The notes under the pieces: model-generated | The model's input: the letters and a program-made list of their open reading frames with translations, nothing else | Databases searched by the model: none | Told to the model about the DNA's origin: nothing | Part shown: positions 25,783 through 36,483 of the stretch, in pieces | Layout: the number at the start of each line of letters is the position of its first letter | How positions within the stretch are numbered: position 1 is the stretch's first letter | NCBI RefSeq assembly: GCF_011421425.1 | Contig: NZ_WPCW01000001.1 | Location: 186,001-250,000 of the forward strand | Origin: Streptococcus catagoni | GTDB lineage: Bacteria; Bacillota; Bacilli; Lactobacillales; Streptococcaceae | Direction: 5' to 3' | Length of the DNA: 64,000 nt | Program-made: the position numbers and the translations under genes

Positions 25783-26631
25783 ATGGATCAGGTCAATTTA
25801 TTATTTTCTATCGACGATGCTTATCTTAATCAATTTTTAGTGACCCTCTACTCAGTTGTCAAGCAAAATAGGAACCTGTCCTTTAAAGTCTATGTTTTGC
25901 AAAAGCAAGAGTTAGAGGAGAACCAGCTAATAGATATCTATTGTAGGCAACTTGGCGTTGACTATCTTCCGCTTATAATTGGTGAGAAAACATTTGAAAA
26001 GGTTCCAACCACTAGCCGTTATCCAGAGACCATCTATTACCGTTTATTAGCTCATCACTATTTGCCTGAAAATATGGATAGAATCTTATACCTAGATGCT
26101 GACGTCTTATGTTTGAACCCGATCATTGATCTTTATCAGATGGATATGACCCACTATTTATATGCTGCTGCAAGTCATACCAGTGGGAAAAATGTTACTG
26201 AACTCATTAATAAATTTCGTTTAGGAAATTTTGAAACCTCTAATTATGTCAATTCTGGCGTGCTCTTAATGAATTTGGAGCTCATTCGAAAAGAAGTAAA
26301 AGTTGAACCTATTTTAGAATTTATTAAAAACAAGGGCCACCTCTTATTTCTCCCAGATCAAGATATCTTAAATGCCCTCTATGGTCATAAGATTAAATTA
26401 ATTCCAGATCACATATACAACTACGATACTAGAATGAGTAAACTCTACTATTTAAAAAGCTCAGGCCTCTGGAATGATGACTGGTTGGTTGAAAATACTG
26501 TTTTTCTTCATTTCTGTGGTCGTGATAAACCTTGGCTAAAGTACCATAGGCAACACTTTGGTATCTTATATAAACATTACCAAGCTTTAAGTAGGAGACT
26601 AGTAAAAGTCATAAAAAAAACATCTGAATAA
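25783..26631 (+). CDS. glycosyltransferase family 8 protein
   Basis: 282 residues. GT-A fold of the LPS galactosyl/glucosyltransferase and GspA type: NLLFSIDDAYLNQF at the start, YRLLAHHYLP, the metal-binding DxD in LYLDADVLC (about residues 103-109), NSGVLLMNLELIR, LPDQDILNALYG and FLHFCGRDKPW. It transfers sugar from a UDP-sugar to an unknown acceptor; no export signal, so it acts at the inner face of the membrane or in cytoplasm. AAGGAGG before ATG. Alone in its unit, converging on the deacetylase gene through a shared terminator. Confidence 0.88.
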   Translation: MDQVNLLFSIDDAYLNQFLVTLYSVVKQNRNLSFKVYVLQKQELEENQLIDIYCRQLGVDYLPLIIGEKTFEKVPTTSRYPETIYYRLLAHHYLPENMDRILYLDADVLCLNPIIDLYQMDMTHYLYAAASHTSGKNVTELINKFRLGNFETSNYVNSGVLLMNLELIRKEVKVEPILEFIKNKGHLLFLPDQDILNALYGHKIKLIPDHIYNYDTRMSKLYYLKSSGLWNDDWLVENTVFLHFCGRDKPWLKYHRQHFGILYKHYQALSRRLVKVIKKTSE

Positions 26632-26646
26632 AACTCAGATGTTTTT
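26616..26646. terminator. bidirectional terminator
   Basis: AAAACATCTGA / TCAGATGTTTT stem, 11 base pairs, flanked by A and T runs; overlaps the 3' ends of both convergent genes. Confidence 0.8.
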
Positions 26647-27565
26647 AATTTGTAGCAATTTGGGAAAGTAAGGTTTCAGCAGAAGTGCTAGGTAAAATCC
26701 TTACCCTGTTAAGAGATAATAAACCGTCAGCGGCGCTAGCAAGTCCTTCATTTGTTGTCAGACCCAATTTATAATGCAAGTCTTTGGCAATAGACAAGGT
26801 TGTATCACTGTAACGTCCTGACGGATAAGCGATAGCAATGGTTTCTTGATTCAATTCCTGGTTTAAATAAAGCATAGAATCTTTCATTTCCCTCAACTGA
26901 GCTTCCGGATCACTTTGAGATAAATCAGGATGGTTGACTGTATGGTCTTGGAAAGACATGCCGAACTTTTTCATTTCTTTCATTTGATCAACAGAAAGAT
27001 TAGCAGTGCTATGATTTTCTGTTAAACCGGTTATGACGTTATTAGTAGCCTTAGCCTGGTATTTTTTTAAGATTGGAAAAGCAATTTTGTAAAAATCAAT
27101 CATGCTATCATCAAATGTTAGCCAGACACTTTTCTCAGCGGGCACCTCATTTGAACTTAGAAGGCGGTAGGCTTCTTCTGGGCTAAGAAAATAATAGCCA
27201 GCCTCTTTTAAAGCTTTGATTTGTTGTTCAAAGAGGGTAGGGTCAACAATTAAATTAGCGTTAGCGGCTTCTTCTGGAGCCATCTTGTGTACAGCATGGT
27301 ACATCAGTATTGGTAATTTAACAGGCTGGTCTTTTTTGATCCATTGCACTTCTTTACCTGTTTTGCTCTGGGGCTTTGATTCTTTTAACACAACCTTTTG
27401 CTTTTTCTGATTTTTTTGAGTAACTGTTTTGTTAATTTTATCAAAAATTGCAAAGCCTGTTTTTTGAGACTGGTTCATGTATAGAAAAAGAATGGACAAG
27501 CAACAAACAATGCATAGAAAAATAAGGATAGAATTGATAAGTGTTAGTTTCTTTCTTTTTTTCAT
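26645..27565 (-). CDS. polysaccharide deacetylase (NodB/CE4 family)
   Basis: 306 residues from ATG 27565. The frame opens at 27592, but CGGAG lies 6 bases before 27565. An N-terminal membrane anchor (LTLINSILIFLCIVCCLSILFLY) precedes a Lys/Gln linker and an extracellular CE4 domain: ILMYHAVH, VWLTFDDSM (metal and base Asp; the usual G is S), DHTVNHPDL (metal His residues) and AYPSGRYSD. Likely removes acetyl groups from peptidoglycan or another wall glycan, a lysozyme-resistance strategy in streptococci. It is shorter than PgdA and nearer to the intercellular-adhesin deacetylase style, so the substrate is open. Confidence 0.85.
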   Translation of the reverse strand: MKKRKKLTLINSILIFLCIVCCLSILFLYMNQSQKTGFAIFDKINKTVTQKNQKKQKVVLKESKPQSKTGKEVQWIKKDQPVKLPILMYHAVHKMAPEEAANANLIVDPTLFEQQIKALKEAGYYFLSPEEAYRLLSSNEVPAEKSVWLTFDDSMIDFYKIAFPILKKYQAKATNNVITGLTENHSTANLSVDQMKEMKKFGMSFQDHTVNHPDLSQSDPEAQLREMKDSMLYLNQELNQETIAIAYPSGRYSDTTLSIAKDLHYKLGLTTNEGLASAADGLLSLNRVRILPSTSAETLLSQIATN

Positions 27566-27748
27566 CATAAACTCCGATTGTTTTTCTACCATTATATCAC
27601 TTTTTGGTCTGACATATTTAATCTCTTTTTAAAATTTTCTTTGCTTTTTTGCCCTTCCTGTAAAAAGCTCTTAAATTTTGTTATAATATTCGAGGAAAGT
27701 GTTTTACTCAAATCACAACAGAAGTTAAAAAGGTGAGGAGTTGAAGTA

Positions 27749-29020
27749 ATGACAGTTAATATAGCCTTGCTAGGTTTTGGAACTGTAGCAATTGGTATTC
27801 CCTTTTTATTAAAAGAAAATGGTAAGAAAATTGTTGAGTCAGCTGGTAGCAACTTAGTCATTTCAAAAGTGTTGGTCAGAAGCCAAAAAGAGGTGGACAA
27901 ACTCAATCAGGAAGGCTACATCTACCATTTGTAACTGAAATTGACGACATTGTTAAAGACCCAGAAATTGATATGGTCGTTGAGTTAATGGGGCGCATTC
28001 AACCAGCCAAAGACTATCTTCTTAAAGCTTTGGATAATGGCAAGCATATTGTTACAGTTAGCAAGGACTTGGTCGCTTTACATGGAACTGAGATTCAAAA
28101 AAAGCAAGTGACAAGAACCTTCTTTTCTATTATGAAGCAGCTGTTGCTGGTGGCATTCCAATATTGCGAACCTTAGCACATTCCTTTAGCTCAGATAAAT
28201 TACTAAAGTCTTAGGGATTTTAAATGGAACCTCTAACTTCATGTTGACCAAAATGGTTGAAAAATCTTGGTCATATGAGAAGACTCTGAGTAAAGCCCAA
28301 GAATTAGGTTATGCCGAAAGTGATTCTTCAAATGATGTCCTAGGAATTGATGCAGCCTATAAAACTGCTATTCTCAGTCAATTTGCTTTTGGTATTTAAA
28401 GATGTTACACATCAGGGGATTACTGCTATTAGTAGTGACGATGTTAAGGCCGCCCAGGAACTGAGCTATATGATCAAACTATTAGTCATACTGGAGAAAA
28501 GGAAGTCTGGCATTTTTGCCGAGGATTCACCGACCCTTATTCCTAAAGATTACCCCTTCTCAAGAGTAAACAATACTATGAACGCTTTCTTTGTTGAATC
28601 TATTGGCTTAGGTCAGTCAATGTTCTATGGACCTGGTGCCGGTCAAAACCAACAGCCAGCTCTGTGATGACTGATATTATTCATATTGCTCAGCAAATTA
28701 AAGATAAAAGTCCTCTTAGAGCCTTTATGACATTTAAGAGAGACTGTAAGCTTGCTGATAAGGAAGATGTTTTGAATTCTTACTATTTTGCTATTGATTG
28801 TCCTGAGAAGGAAGGGCAAGTAGAAGTTTTAAAAGATATTTTTAAGGATCACAGGATTTCGTGTGAGAAGATTTTCTAGCAAAGTGCTAATAAGCAAAGA
28901 GCGCGTCTTGTAATCATAAGCCAGCAAATGAATCTCAAGCAATTAGATGCACTTAAAGAACAGCTTAGCTTAGAAGATGATTTAAACTTGTTAGCTAGCT
29001 TTAAGATTCTAGGAGAATAA
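27749..29020 (+). pseudogene. hom: homoserine dehydrogenase, frameshifted
   Basis: The start is good (AGGTGAGGAG, then TTGAAGTAATG), and VNIALLGFGTVAIGIP is the NAD-binding loop. The reading frame then breaks near 27920, 28115, 28200, 28380, 28480 and 28640, with each piece still readable: [61 protein letters not shown] and a C-terminal ACT-like end, DALKEQLSLEDDLNLLAS. At least five shifts and a TAG at 28877 make it dead. It once converted aspartate semialdehyde to homoserine. The intact thrB starts one base after its stop codon. Confidence 0.88.
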
Positions 29021-29021
29021 G

Positions 29022-29885
29022 ATGAAAATAAAAGTTCCGGCTACCTCAGCAAACCTGGGACCAGGTTTTGATTCTGTAGGGATTGCACTTAACTCTTACT
29101 TAGAAATTTCAGTTTTAAAAGAGTCAAAGGAGTGGTTTATTGAGCATGATTTAGAAGGTCTTCCTCATGACCAGACTAACTTGTTGATACAAATTGCTTT
29201 AAAGATCGCTCCTAATATTCAAGCACATCATATAAAAATGACTTCAGATATTCCTCTAGCCAGGGGCTTAGGATTATCTTCATCAGTTATTGTAGCAGGG
29301 ATTGAACTAGCTAATCAACTGGCTAAATTGGACTTGGATGCTGAGAGAAAATTTACTATTGCGACCCAAATTGAAGGGCATCCTGACAATGTAGCTCCGG
29401 CTATTTTTGGTGGCTTAGTCATTGCCTCTCAACTTGATAACCAGTTAGATTATGTTAAAGCAGATTTTCCAGATGCTGGACTTTTAGCTTTTATTCCCGA
29501 TTATCAATTGAAAACCAGTCATTCTAGGGAGGCTTTACCAAAGCACCTCTCTTATAAACAAGCTGTTTCAGCCTCATCTATAGCAAACTTGGCCATTGCT
29601 GCATTACTGACAGGGGATTTGAAAAAGGCAGGCCGTGCCATTGAAAATGACCAGTTTCATGAAGTTTACCGTCAGCGCTTAGTTAAGGAATTTCAACAAA
29701 TTAAACAAATGGCTAAAATATCAGGAGCCTATGCTACCTATCTTTCTGGTGCAGGTCCTACAGTCATGATGATTTGTCCCAAAGAAGGACTTGATCTGCT
29801 CCATGAAAATTTGGAAAACTTGCAGATGCAAGGAAGCCTTAGGGTCTTTGAGATTGACAATCAGGGCATGCAGGTGCTTGCTTAA
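29022..29885 (+). CDS. thrB: homoserine kinase
   Basis: 287 residues, GHMP kinase fold, ATP-dependent phosphorylation of homoserine for threonine synthesis. Motif 1 is [16 protein letters not shown] (residues 4-19), motif 2 is [17 protein letters not shown], and motif 3 is [16 protein letters not shown] lies within the end of the hom pseudogene, 6 bases before ATG. The frame is intact and normal in length. With hom broken, its substrate must be imported or come from elsewhere, so selection on it may be recent or relaxed. Confidence 0.95.
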   Translation: MKIKVPATSANLGPGFDSVGIALNSYLEISVLKESKEWFIEHDLEGLPHDQTNLLIQIALKIAPNIQAHHIKMTSDIPLARGLGLSSSVIVAGIELANQLAKLDLDAERKFTIATQIEGHPDNVAPAIFGGLVIASQLDNQLDYVKADFPDAGLLAFIPDYQLKTSHSREALPKHLSYKQAVSASSIANLAIAALLTGDLKKAGRAIENDQFHEVYRQRLVKEFQQIKQMAKISGAYATYLSGAGPTVMMICPKEGLDLLHENLENLQMQGSLRVFEIDNQGMQVLA

Positions 29886-29906
29886 GGGATAGAAACATAG
29901 CTTAAT

Positions 29907-29943
29907 AAAGTAGAAAGTTCATGAAAACGCTTCTACTTTTTTT
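29907..29943 (+). terminator. thrB terminator
   Basis: AAAGTAGAA at 29907-29915 and TTCTACTTT at 29931-29939, followed by T residues. Confidence 0.7.
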
Positions 29944-29985
29944 GATCTATGCTATACTATACTTATTGTTATATTGAGGTGAAAA

Positions 29986-31248
29986 ATGACTTACGAAGAA
30001 GTAATCGAATGGATTCACAGGCAGTCTAAATTTGGTATTAAGCCTGGTTTAGAAAGAATATTGTGGGTCCTTGAAAAACTAGGGAATCCACAAAAAAAGA
30101 TCACAGGAATCCACCTTGTAGGAACCAATGGAAAAGGTTCTACAGTTAATAATTTACAGCGCATTTTAAGCTCCTCAGGTTATCGGGTGGGTACCTTTAC
30201 CTCTCCCTACATTATGGATTTTAGGGAACGGATCTGTATTGATGGCCAAATGATTTCAAAAGAAGATCTGCTAGCTTGTGCTCAGAGAATTAAACCTTGG
30301 ATAGAAAAAATTGATAAAGAAACGGATTATGGACAGGTCACAGAATTTGAAATTATCACTCTACTCATGTTTCTTTATTTTGGAGAAGTTAAAACCATTG
30401 ATATTGCTGTTATTGAAGCTGGACTTGGTGGTCTCTATGATTCCACAAATGTTTTTCACGCCCTTGCAGTTGTCTGTCCATCTATTGGCCTAGACCACCA
30501 GAATATTCTTGGCCAAAGCTACCGAGAAATTGCCCAACAAAAGGCTGGCGTTATAAAGGGTGGAGAAAAGGTCATCCTGGCTATTGAAGATGAGGCTGCT
30601 AAGCAGGTTTTTTATCAAAAAGCACAAGCTTCTTCGGCAGAAGTATTTGAATACCAAAAAGATTTTACACTATCAGAAGATACTCAAGGTCTTACATTTG
30701 AATCGAAAGAAGCTTGCCTTGGAAATATCCACATAGCTATGCCAGGTCAACACCAAGTTTCTAATGCAGCTCTGGCTATTATGACAAGTCTACTGATTAA
30801 AAATGATTTTCCAAATATAAATGAAAAGAGCATCAAAGAAGCCTTATCTCAAAACTATTGGCTGGGTAGAACAGAACTTTTAGCAGAGAATCTCATGATT
30901 GATGGTGCTCATAATCTTGAAAGCGTCAAGGCTTTAATTCAAGTTTTACAAGAGCACTATGCTGATAAAACTATTCATTTTCTATTTGCTGCTATTGATA
31001 CCAAGCCTATTGATCAAATGCTTGAATGCTTAAGTGAACTAGGAGAATTAGAGGTGACCAGTTTTCATTATCCTAATGCTTACCCCTTGGTCAAGTATCC
31101 AGATCACTTAAAAAAAGTCAATCAATTCACAGATTGGCTACAAAAATTAGAAGGGGCCAAAGCCAGTGATTTTTTTGTGATCACAGGTTCCCTCTATTTT
31201 ATTGCAGAGGTGAGACAGTACTGGAAGGCAAAAGAAAACACTAATTAA
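29986..31248 (+). CDS. folC: folylpolyglutamate synthase
   Basis: 420 residues, Mur-ligase fold. P-loop GTNGKGSTV near 46-54, [23 protein letters not shown] and [11 protein letters not shown] in the central domain, and [10 protein letters not shown] near 305 in the C-terminal domain. Adds glutamate to tetrahydrofolate (and possibly dihydropteroate) to retain folate in the cell. The usual GGRxDSTN reads GGLYDSTN here, a local change. First gene of the folate operon, with a promoter around TATACT at 29951-29956. Normal length. Confidence 0.93.
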   Translation: MTYEEVIEWIHRQSKFGIKPGLERILWVLEKLGNPQKKITGIHLVGTNGKGSTVNNLQRILSSSGYRVGTFTSPYIMDFRERICIDGQMISKEDLLACAQRIKPWIEKIDKETDYGQVTEFEIITLLMFLYFGEVKTIDIAVIEAGLGGLYDSTNVFHALAVVCPSIGLDHQNILGQSYREIAQQKAGVIKGGEKVILAIEDEAAKQVFYQKAQASSAEVFEYQKDFTLSEDTQGLTFESKEACLGNIHIAMPGQHQVSNAALAIMTSLLIKNDFPNINEKSIKEALSQNYWLGRTELLAENLMIDGAHNLESVKALIQVLQEHYADKTIHFLFAAIDTKPIDQMLECLSELGELEVTSFHYPNAYPLVKYPDHLKKVNQFTDWLQKLEGAKASDFFVITGSLYFIAEVRQYWKAKENTN

Positions 31249-31274
31249 AAATCATTTTAAAATGTAGAAAGAAA

Positions 31275-31853
31275 ATGAGGAAATATTTTTTGATTAATCT
31301 AAAAAAAGCAGAAGATGCTATCTATCAGCTCCTTGAAGCTGTTGGGGAAGACCCAGAACGTGAAGGCCTACTTGATACCCCAAAACGTGTGGCTAAGATG
31401 TATCAGGAAATGTTTGCAGGACTTGAAAGCAGTCCTAAAGATCAGTTTACAGCTGTTTTTACAGAAAACCATGAAGACCCCGTTATTGTGAAGGACATTA
31501 ACTTTTATTCCATGTGTGAACACCATCTGGTTCCCTTTTATGGCAAAGCTCATATTGCTTATTTACCCCGAGATGGACGTGTGACAGGTCTTAGTAAATT
31601 GGCAAGAGCTGTCGAAATAGCCAGTAAAAGACCGCAATTACAAGAACGCTTAACAGCACAAGTTGCGGACGCCTTAGATGAGGCTATGAAGCCAGCGGGT
31701 ATTTTTGTAATGGTAGAAGCAGAGCATATGTGTATGACCATGCGAGGCATTAAAAAACCGGGAAGTAAAACAGTTACAACAACTGCTCGTGGCCTTTATA
31801 AGGATGATTTTAGAGCACGTCAAGAAATTTTAGCTTTAATTCAAGAAAAGTAG
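31275..31853 (+). CDS. folE: GTP cyclohydrolase I
   Basis: 192 residues; opens GTP to dihydroneopterin triphosphate, the first step to folate. Signatures: [34 protein letters not shown] (zinc Cys and His) and [16 protein letters not shown] (third ligand Cys, plus His). Start is uncertain: ATG 31275 has a weak site (AGAAAG); TTG 31290 has GAGGAAA in range. The first residues [18 protein letters not shown] resemble those of streptococcal relatives, so 31275 is kept. Lies 26 bases after folC. Confidence 0.93.
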   Translation: MRKYFLINLKKAEDAIYQLLEAVGEDPEREGLLDTPKRVAKMYQEMFAGLESSPKDQFTAVFTENHEDPVIVKDINFYSMCEHHLVPFYGKAHIAYLPRDGRVTGLSKLARAVEIASKRPQLQERLTAQVADALDEAMKPAGIFVMVEAEHMCMTMRGIKKPGSKTVTTTARGLYKDDFRARQEILALIQEK

Positions 31854-31861
31854 GTGACGAA

Positions 31862-32662
31862 ATGAAAGTAGGTAAACATACAATTGAAGGCAATGCACTA
31901 ATTATGGGAATCTTAAATGTTACTCCAGATTCTTTTTCTGATGGTGGCTCCTATACCACAATAGAAAAGGCTTTGGAGCAGACAAAAGAGATGATTAATG
32001 ACGGTGCTAAAATCATTGATATCGGTGGAGAATCAACCAGACCAGGCTGTAGCTTTGTTTCTGTCGACGAAGAGATAGCACGTATTGTTCCCGTAATTAA
32101 AGCTATTAAAGCCAAATATGATGTTCTAATAAGCGTTGATACCTATAAAACAGAGACTGCTAGAGCTGCCTTAGAAGCAGGAGCTGATATTTTAAATGAT
32201 GTATGGGCTGGACTCTATGATGGTAAAATGATTGATTTAGCAGTCGAATATCAGGTTCCACTCATTTTAATGCATAATCAAAAAGAAGAAGGCTATGAAA
32301 ATATCACCAAAGAGGTTTGTGATTTCCTAAGTGAACGCGCGCAGCTGGCCCTTGACAAAGGTTTAAATAGAGAGAACATTTGGATTGATCCTGGCTTTGG
32401 TTTTTCCAAGAATAGCCAAGATAACATAAGCTTGTTAAAGGGACTAGACCAGGTCTGCCAATTAGGATACCCAGTTCTTTTTGGAATTTCCAGAAAGCGG
32501 ACTATTGATTTTATGATGGGTGGCAATACAAAGGTAACCGACAGAGATGAGGCAACAGCTGCGCTTTCAGCTTATGCTATTAGTAAAGGTTGTCAGATTG
32601 TCAGAGTACATAATGTCAAGGCCAATCGAGAGATTGTCTCAATTATCAGCCAGTTAATGTGA
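31862..32662 (+). CDS. folP: dihydropteroate synthase
   Basis: 266 residues, TIM barrel; joins p-aminobenzoate and hydroxymethyl-dihydropterin diphosphate; the sulfonamide target. Signatures: LNVTPDSFSDGGSY (residues 19-32), DIGGESTRPG (59-68), ISVDTYKTETA, WIDPGFGFSKN, and SRKRTIDFMM carrying the Ser-Arg loop. No insertion like those described in sulfonamide-resistant streptococci is obvious near SRK. Starts 8 bases after folE. Confidence 0.95.
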   Translation: MKVGKHTIEGNALIMGILNVTPDSFSDGGSYTTIEKALEQTKEMINDGAKIIDIGGESTRPGCSFVSVDEEIARIVPVIKAIKAKYDVLISVDTYKTETARAALEAGADILNDVWAGLYDGKMIDLAVEYQVPLILMHNQKEEGYENITKEVCDFLSERAQLALDKGLNRENIWIDPGFGFSKNSQDNISLLKGLDQVCQLGYPVLFGISRKRTIDFMMGGNTKVTDRDEATAALSAYAISKGCQIVRVHNVKANREIVSIISQLM

Positions 32663-32672
32663 GGATGACTAA

Positions 32673-33032
32673 ATGGATAAAATTTATTTAAATGATTGCC
32701 GTTTCTATGCTTATCACGGTGCTCTTAAAGAAGAGCAGGTCTTAGGACAAATTTTTGTTGTTGATTTAATCTTATCAGTTGACCTGTCCAAGGCTGGACA
32801 AACGGATAAGGTAGAAGACACCGTTCATTATGGCCTTGTTTTTGAAGCTGTAAAAGAAGAAGTTGAAGGAACAAAACATGCCTTGATTGAACATTTGGCA
32901 GAAACTATTTGTCATAAGTTATTCAATGGTTTTCCTTTGATAAATGCTATTACCATAAAGATTAGTAAAGAGAACCCACCTATTAATGGGCACTACCATT
33001 CTGTATCTGTTGAATTGGAGAGAGTTAGATGA
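32673..33032 (+). CDS. folB: dihydroneopterin aldolase
   Basis: 119 residues; converts dihydroneopterin to hydroxymethyl-dihydropterin and glycolaldehyde. Typical start [25 protein letters not shown] with the Tyr/His/Gly motif; the catalytic Lys is expected in ISKENPPI; the Glu of LIEHLAETI anchors the pterin. Overlaps folK by 4 bases (ATGA). Confidence 0.93.
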   Translation: MDKIYLNDCRFYAYHGALKEEQVLGQIFVVDLILSVDLSKAGQTDKVEDTVHYGLVFEAVKEEVEGTKHALIEHLAETICHKLFNGFPLINAITIKISKENPPINGHYHSVSVELERVR

Positions 33033-33514
33033 CAAAAGTTTATATTAGTTTAGGAAGTAACCAGGGTGACCGTGAGGCTTATTTACAAGGAGCCATTAGG
33101 GCATTGCAGGACTTAGAGAGAACAAAAGTTCAATCCCTTTCATCCATTTATGAAACGGCTGCTTGGGGAAAAGAAGATCAGGACCAATTTTTAAATATGG
33201 TTATAGGCTTGGATACAGAGCTATCTGCTCAGGATCTGTTGTTGTCTTGCCAAGCCATTGAAGAGGCATTGGGCAGAGTCAGACATGAAAAATGGGGTCC
33301 TAGAACCATTGATATTGACATCCTCCTCTATGGTAACCAACAGTTTTGCACGGATACTTTAAAGGTGCCACATCCCTATATGACACAAAGAGCCTTTGTC
33401 TTGGTTCCACTACTTGAAATTGCACCTGATATAAGGATAGTTGGGGAAAGTAAAACTGCAAAAGAATATCTGGCGGAATTAGACCAAACCACGGTCAAAA
33501 AGTTCAGAGATTAA
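33029..33514 (+). CDS. folK: hydroxymethyl-dihydropterin pyrophosphokinase
   Basis: 161 residues; moves diphosphate from ATP to the pterin. Signatures [15 protein letters not shown] (5-19), [21 protein letters not shown] (metal-binding DID and ATP-binding Arg) and [15 protein letters not shown]. Last gene of folC-E-P-B-K. No folA is seen here. Confidence 0.95.
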   Translation: MTKVYISLGSNQGDREAYLQGAIRALQDLERTKVQSLSSIYETAAWGKEDQDQFLNMVIGLDTELSAQDLLLSCQAIEEALGRVRHEKWGPRTIDIDILLYGNQQFCTDTLKVPHPYMTQRAFVLVPLLEIAPDIRIVGESKTAKEYLAELDQTTVKKFRD

Positions 33515-33571
33515 AGAAATTCTTTTATTAAAAAATGATCGTTATTTTTCATAAAATTTGATATAATAAAC

Positions 33572-33594
33572 TCGGCTCTTTGCCGATTTTTTTT
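33572..33594 (+). terminator. terminator of the folate operon
   Basis: TCGGC / GCCGA stem with a 5-base loop and eight T. Confidence 0.75.
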
Positions 33595-33629
33595 GATCAA
33601 AAGTTATTAGTAAAGAAAGAAGAAAAAGA

Positions 33630-34523
33630 ATGAAGGAACTAGAAGGAATTGATATTCGTATTAATGAACCTTTAAAGAAATACACCTATACGAAGGTAGG
33701 TGGACCTGCAGATTATTTAGCCTTTCCCCGTAATCGTTATGAATTATCCCGCATTGTCAAATATGTCAGGCAAAAAAATATCCCTTGGTTGGTCTTAGGC
33801 AATGCCAGTAACCTTATTGTCAGAGATAGTGGCATTCGTGGCTTTGTCATTATGTTCGACAAATTAAATACTGTTAAGGTTAATGGCTATAGCATCGAAG
33901 CAGAAGCCGGTGCTAATCTAATAGAAACAACAAAGGTTGCTAAGTTTCATAGCCTTTCAGGTTTTGAGTTTGCCTGTGGTATACCAGGAAGTGTTGGCGG
34001 TGCCATATTCATGAATGCAGGAGCCTATGGTGGAGAAATTTCCCATATTTTTCTCTCGGCCAAGGTTCTGACGCCAGAAGGCGAAATAAAGACAATCAGT
34101 GCCGAAGATATGGCCTTTGGTTATCGACACTCTGCTATTCAAGAAAGTGGTGATATTGTTATCTCAGCGAAATTCGGTCTGAAGCCTGGAAATTATGATC
34201 AAATTAAAGCTGAAATGGATCGTCTCAACCATTTGCGCCAGCTCAAGCAACCCTTGGAGTATCCTTCTTGTGGCTCTGTTTTCAAACGTCCCCTTGGCTA
34301 TTTTGCAGGGCAACTGATCATGGAAGCAGGTCTCAAAGGCCATCGTATTGGTGGTGTGGAAGTATCTGACAAGCATGCAGGCTTTATGATCAATGTTGAC
34401 AATGGAACTTCTAAAGATTATGAAGACTTGATTGCACATGTTATCAGTAGTGTTAAAGAAAATTCAGGAATCACCTTAGAACCTGAAGTACGTATCATTG
34501 GGGAGCATCCCTCATCATCGTAA
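33630..34523 (+). CDS. murB: UDP-N-acetylenolpyruvoylglucosamine reductase
   Basis: 297 residues, FAD enzyme making UDP-MurNAc with NADPH for peptidoglycan. Signatures: [22 protein letters not shown] at the start (split by families as YTxxxxGG), [16 protein letters not shown] (FAD), [19 protein letters not shown], and [11 protein letters not shown] with the Ser acid, then [16 protein letters not shown]. Type II MurB by length. In streptococci it precedes potABCD, and the gap to potA is only 27 bases, so they may share a transcript. Confidence 0.95.
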   Translation: MKELEGIDIRINEPLKKYTYTKVGGPADYLAFPRNRYELSRIVKYVRQKNIPWLVLGNASNLIVRDSGIRGFVIMFDKLNTVKVNGYSIEAEAGANLIETTKVAKFHSLSGFEFACGIPGSVGGAIFMNAGAYGGEISHIFLSAKVLTPEGEIKTISAEDMAFGYRHSAIQESGDIVISAKFGLKPGNYDQIKAEMDRLNHLRQLKQPLEYPSCGSVFKRPLGYFAGQLIMEAGLKGHRIGGVEVSDKHAGFMINVDNGTSKDYEDLIAHVISSVKENSGITLEPEVRIIGEHPSSS

Positions 34524-34550
34524 GAAAGTGTCATGGAGGTTTTATGACAA

Positions 34551-35705
34551 TTGACTAATCCAATTATTAGCTTTAACAATGTTTCAAAAGTTTTTGAAGA
34601 TAGTGGTACTAAAGTTTTAAACAATATTAATTTCGAACTTGAAGAAGGTAAATTTTATACCTTGCTAGGAGCATCAGGATCTGGTAAATCAACCATTTTA
34701 AATCTCATTGCTGGACTATTAGATGTTAGTAGTGGCGATATTTATTTAGATGGAAAGCGGATCAATGATGTTCCAATCAGTAAGCGGGATGTTCATACTG
34801 TTTTCCAAAATTATGCTCTTTTTCCACATATGTCCGTTTTTGATAATGTTGCTTTTTCCTTAAAGATCAAAAAAGTGCCTAAAAAGGAAATTGAAGAAAA
34901 GGTTAAAGAAACCCTAAAGATGGTACAGCTTGAAGGCTATGACAAACGGCCTATCCACAAGCTTTCAGGGGGACAACGCCAACGTGTGGCCATAGCAAGA
35001 GCTATTATTAATCAGCCACGAGTTGTTTTGCTGGATGAACCCTTATCTGCCTTAGATTTAAAATTAAGAACAGAAATGCAGTACGAGTTGCGAGAATTGC
35101 AACAAAGACTAGGCATTACCTTTGTTTTTGTTACTCATGATCAAGAAGAAGCTCTGGCTATGAGCGACTGGATTTTTGTGATGAATGAAGGTGAAATTGT
35201 TCAATCAGGTACACCAGTAGATATCTATGATGAACCTATTAATCATTTTGTAGCTAATTTTATTGGTGAGTCAAATATTATCAATGGCACCATGATCGAA
35301 GATTATCTGGTTTCTTTTAATGGCAAAACCTTTGAGTCAGTAGATGGTGGGATGCGTCCTAACGAACCTGTTGAGATTGTTATTCGTCCAGAAGACTTAC
35401 AAATTACCCTACCTGAAGAAGGTAAATTGCAAGTAAAAGTTGATACACAGCTCTTTCGTGGGGTTCACTATGAAATCATTGCTTATGATGAATTAGGTAA
35501 TGAGTGGATGATTCATTCTACTCGTAAAGCCATTGAAGGCGAAATTATCGGACTAGACTTTACACCAGAGGATATTCATGTTATGAGGCTTAATGAAACA
35601 GAAGAAGAGTTTGATGCCCGAATTGATGAGTACGTTGAATCTGAGGAACAAGAAGATGGTTTGATTAATGCCATTGAGGAGGAGAGAAATGAAGAAAACC
35701 TCTAA
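34551..35705 (+). CDS. potA: spermidine/putrescine ABC transporter ATPase
   Basis: 384 residues. Walker [10 protein letters not shown] near 37-45, Q-loop [10 protein letters not shown], signature [10 protein letters not shown], Walker [13 protein letters not shown] and H-loop VTHDQ, followed by a TOBE domain. The start needs attention: GGAGG at 34532-34536 is 6 bases before an ATG at 34543 that reads only ATG ACA ATT GAC TAA. The frame of potA opens at TTG 34551 (LTNPIISF), 14 bases from the Shine-Dalgarno. The protein homologous in relatives begins TKPIITF or similar, so the TTG codon is at the right place. Overlaps potB by 17 bases. Confidence 0.92.
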   Translation: MTNPIISFNNVSKVFEDSGTKVLNNINFELEEGKFYTLLGASGSGKSTILNLIAGLLDVSSGDIYLDGKRINDVPISKRDVHTVFQNYALFPHMSVFDNVAFSLKIKKVPKKEIEEKVKETLKMVQLEGYDKRPIHKLSGGQRQRVAIARAIINQPRVVLLDEPLSALDLKLRTEMQYELRELQQRLGITFVFVTHDQEEALAMSDWIFVMNEGEIVQSGTPVDIYDEPINHFVANFIGESNIINGTMIEDYLVSFNGKTFESVDGGMRPNEPVEIVIRPEDLQITLPEEGKLQVKVDTQLFRGVHYEIIAYDELGNEWMIHSTRKAIEGEIIGLDFTPEDIHVMRLNETEEEFDARIDEYVESEEQEDGLINAIEEERNEENL

Positions 35706-36483
35706 GCTCTATTCAATACCATATTTTTTATGGGTAGTGCTTTTTGTTCTTGCACCCGTTGCTCTTCTTATCTACAGATCTTTCTTTGATATTGAAGGTC
35801 ATGTGACTTTTGTCAATTATCAGACTTTCTTTTCATCTTGGACTTATCTCAGAATGAGTTTTAATTCAATTCTTTATGCTGGAATTATCACATTATTGAC
35901 TTTGTTAATTGCTTATCCAGCTGCTTATTGTTTAACTAAGTTGAAACATAAACAGTTGTGGTTAATGCTAATTATTCTGCCAACCTGGGTTAATTTACTC
36001 TTAAAAGCCTATGCTTTTATGGGTATTTTTGGTCAGCAAGGGTCATTAAATGACTTCCTGACCTTTATTGGGATTGGTCCAAAACAAATTTTATTTACAG
36101 ATTTTTCATTTATTTTTGTTGCGGCATATATTGAAATACCCTTTATGATTTTGCCGATTTTCAATGCCTTAGATGATATAGATGATAATGTGATTAATGC
36201 TAGCCGTGACTTAGGTGCATCAGAAGTCCAAACTTTTTCTAAAGTTACTTTCCCTTTATCAATGAATGGCGTCCGAGCAGGAGTGCAATCTGTCTTTATT
36301 CCTAGTTTGAGTCTTTTTATGTTGACCCGCCTGATTGGTGGGAATCGGGTTATTACACTCGGTACAGCAATTGAGCAACATTTCTTAACAACGCAAAACT
36401 GGGGGATGGGTTCAACTATTGGGGTTATCTTAATCTTGACCATGTTGGCTATTATGTATCTAACAAAGGAGAGAAGTAAATGA
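35689..36483 (+). CDS. potB: polyamine ABC transporter permease PotB
   Basis: 264 residues from ATG 35689, with GGAGGAGAG upstream; the longer frame start at 35668 is not used. Six membrane segments and the EAA loop [22 protein letters not shown], which docks to PotA. Pairs with PotC as the import channel. ATGA overlap with potC. Confidence 0.93.
   Translation: MKKTSKLYSIPYFLWVVLFVLAPVALLIYRSFFDIEGHVTFVNYQTFFSSWTYLRMSFNSILYAGIITLLTLLIAYPAAYCLTKLKHKQLWLMLIILPTWVNLLLKAYAFMGIFGQQGSLNDFLTFIGIGPKQILFTDFSFIFVAAYIEIPFMILPIFNALDDIDDNVINASRDLGASEVQTFSKVTFPLSMNGVRAGVQSVFIPSLSLFMLTRLIGGNRVITLGTAIEQHFLTTQNWGMGSTIGVILILTMLAIMYLTKERSK

Noticed and set aside
27592..27906. 104-codon minus-strand ORF opposite the hom start
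   Set aside because: It lies antisense over the hom promoter and coding start, has no ribosome site and no family features.
34551..35705. potA as a pseudogene because its ATG is followed by a stop
   Set aside because: A TTG in the right frame and at the homologous position lets the full protein be made.
36033..36443. 136-codon minus-strand ORF inside potB
   Set aside because: Mirror frame of a conserved permease; no independent support.
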